From a bacterium (lineage in GTDB: Bacteria > Desulfobacterota > Deferrimicrobia > Deferrimicrobiales > Deferrimicrobiaceae): a stretch of 5,690 nucleotides of DNA. The notes below the pieces were generated by a model, which saw only the letters and a program-made list of their open reading frames with translations, was not told the origin of the DNA and made no database searches. Positions 4,708 to 5,690 of this stretch are shown piece by piece. Every line of letters starts with the position of its first letter. Position 1 is the first letter of the stretch. The position numbers and the translations under genes were made by a program. Location: the NCBI GenBank assembly GCA_020056545.1, contig JAGVHM010000003.1, forward strand, positions 1 to 5,690, read 5' to 3'.

Positions 4708-5690
4708 CTCTTCCCCGTTGCGCCGCGGAAAAGGGCGGGCAGCGAGATCAGGCGAAGGTCCGACCGCCATATGATCCAGCAGGCCGCGGCCAGGACAGCG
4801 GCGTTTGGAATCCAAAGCAGCAGCACCATTACATCGGGCGCACGCGACACCATCGCCCTGCTCGCTGCAAGGAAAAGATAGAAGACGAGAATCATGGCGA
4901 CCGTGAGCGCGAATGCGGGAGACTTTCCCCGCCCTTGCTGGAAGAGGCCGAGCGGCAAAGCGAAAAGCCCGAAGGAGATACAGGACACCGCGAGGGAAAG
5001 CCTGCGGTGGAAATGGTGCCGGTAGGAGGCGCCTCTGCCCGAATTCCCCATTGACGCGATATTGCCCGACAGCTCGCCAAGCGTCAGCCGGTTCGGATCC
5101 CCGCCGTCAGCCGCCGTCCCTTGCCCCGCCGGCAGGAAATAATCCATGCGGCGGAACGATGCCGCGCGATATACCCCGGCCGAGGCGTCCTCCTGGTGGA
5201 TCGTCCCGTCAGACAGGGAAAGCCCTGCCCCCCTGCCTCTGCCGGCGGGAAGGAACTCCCCTTCCTTAGCGAATGTCAGCAGCGGATCCTTATCCGCGAT
5301 CCGCTGGGACAGCAGTACGCCGCTCATCCGCAATCCGTCGGATGAGACCCGGTCGGGGAACAGGAGAACGCCGGGCGCGATCTCCTGGAATACATGTTCC
5401 GACGTCCCGGCTCCGGCCCGCAGCGAGACGATCTCGGCCAATGTTCCCTGGAGCTGCCGGTTTCCCCACGGGACGCCGTTCCAGACGATGAAGAGGCAGC
5501 CCGCGAACGTCGCGCCGCACATCAGTAGAACCGGGAGGAGAAACCCCCGCACCCCGATGCCGGCTGCCCGGAATGCGGTCGTTTCCGAGTCGGAGCCTAG
5601 CCTTCCCAGCGCGAGCAGAATCGCGAGGAACAGGGCGGGCGGCAGTATGAACTCGAGGCAGGCCGGGAAAAGGGAGAGGAACAGCCTTCC
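4704..5690 (-). CDS. lptF: LPS export ABC transporter permease LptF, N-terminus cut by window edge
   Basis: The frame is open from the right edge (5690) to a TGA at 4704-4706, giving 328 residues; about 50 N-terminal residues, including the first membrane helix, lie outside. Visible parts, numbered from the edge: a membrane helix (about 13-29), the family signature GRLGSDSETTAFRAAGI (29-45) contacting LptB, a third helix (about 50-68), and a periplasmic beta-jellyroll (about 75-235). Three C-terminal helices contain LSLAVSCISFGLFALPLGLF, FALTVAMILVFYLFLAA and VMVLLLWIPNAAVLAAA. This is the 3+3 helix layout of LptF/LptG. A GTG at 5552 in the same frame falls in the third membrane helix and is not a real start. 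It lies upstream of lptG with an ATGA overlap, the usual lptF-lptG order. Its promoter is outside the window. Confidence 0.93.
   Translation of the reverse strand, partial: GRLFLSLFPACLEFILPPALFLAILLALGRLGSDSETTAFRAAGIGVRGFLLPVLLMCGATFAGCLFIVWNGVPWGNRQLQGTLAEIVSLRAGAGTSEHVFQEIAPGVLLFPDRVSSDGLRMSGVLLSQRIADKDPLLTFAKEGEFLPAGRGRGAGLSLSDGTIHQEDASAGVYRAASFRRMDYFLPAGQGTAADGGDPNRLTLGELSGNIASMGNSGRGASYRHHFHRRLSLAVSCISFGLFALPLGLFQQGRGKSPAFALTVAMILVFYLFLAASRAMVSRAPDVMVLLLWIPNAAVLAAACWIIWRSDLRLISLPALFRGATGKR

Noticed and set aside
4708..4815. 36-codon N-terminal extension of lptG
   Set aside because: The extra residues overlap lptF coding sequence and do not resemble the family. The ATG at 4707 has the stop overlap, a ribosome binding site and the expected first membrane helix.

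Overview
This window looks like chromosomal DNA from a Gram-negative, GC-rich bacterium. The lptF-lptG pair requires an LPS outer membrane. The style of the accessory genes (an iron-sulfur-type flavoprotein, a small CxxC carboxymuconolactone-decarboxylase-like protein and a TIGR04076-like Cys protein) suggests an anaerobe or microaerophile of the old Deltaproteobacteria grouping. That placement is inferred from gene style only. I see no tRNA, rRNA, CRISPR array, insertion sequence or phage gene.

Left part, minus strand (about 2316 down to 1): a tightly coupled three-gene operon. The first gene encodes a MocR-type regulator (GntR winged helix fused to an aminotransferase fold). Next comes a 190-residue flavodoxin-fold protein with a CX2CX2CX7C cysteine motif. 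Last is a second flavodoxin-fold oxidoreductase that runs off the left edge. Both junctions are 4-base ATGA overlaps, so the regulator and the two flavoproteins are probably made together. The regulator probably controls its own operon from the AT-rich 2350-2440 region, which carries repeated GATACA and TTGTTAT elements.

Middle part, plus strand (2567-3565): a CMD/AhpD-like 83-residue protein with a very good ribosome binding site and a strong hairpin behind it. A second transcription unit follows, with its own sigma70-like promoter and a GACCGGTCGGTAT element across the expected transcription start. It encodes a 149-residue Cys-rich TIGR04076-like protein. It overlaps, by ATGA, a TetR-family regulator that is broken after 25 codons. 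Only the start of the TetR DNA-binding domain remains; the rest of the gene is gone.

Right part, minus strand (5690 down to 3631): the 3' part of lptF and all of lptG, again joined by an ATGA overlap. They encode the membrane subunits of the LPS export ABC transporter. They converge on the broken TetR gene, with no convincing terminator between them.

No clearly new multi-gene system is evident. The parts most worth following are the MocR-flavoprotein operon, whose ligand and substrate are unknown, and the TetR remnant that has kept its probable operator and translational coupling but lost most of its gene.
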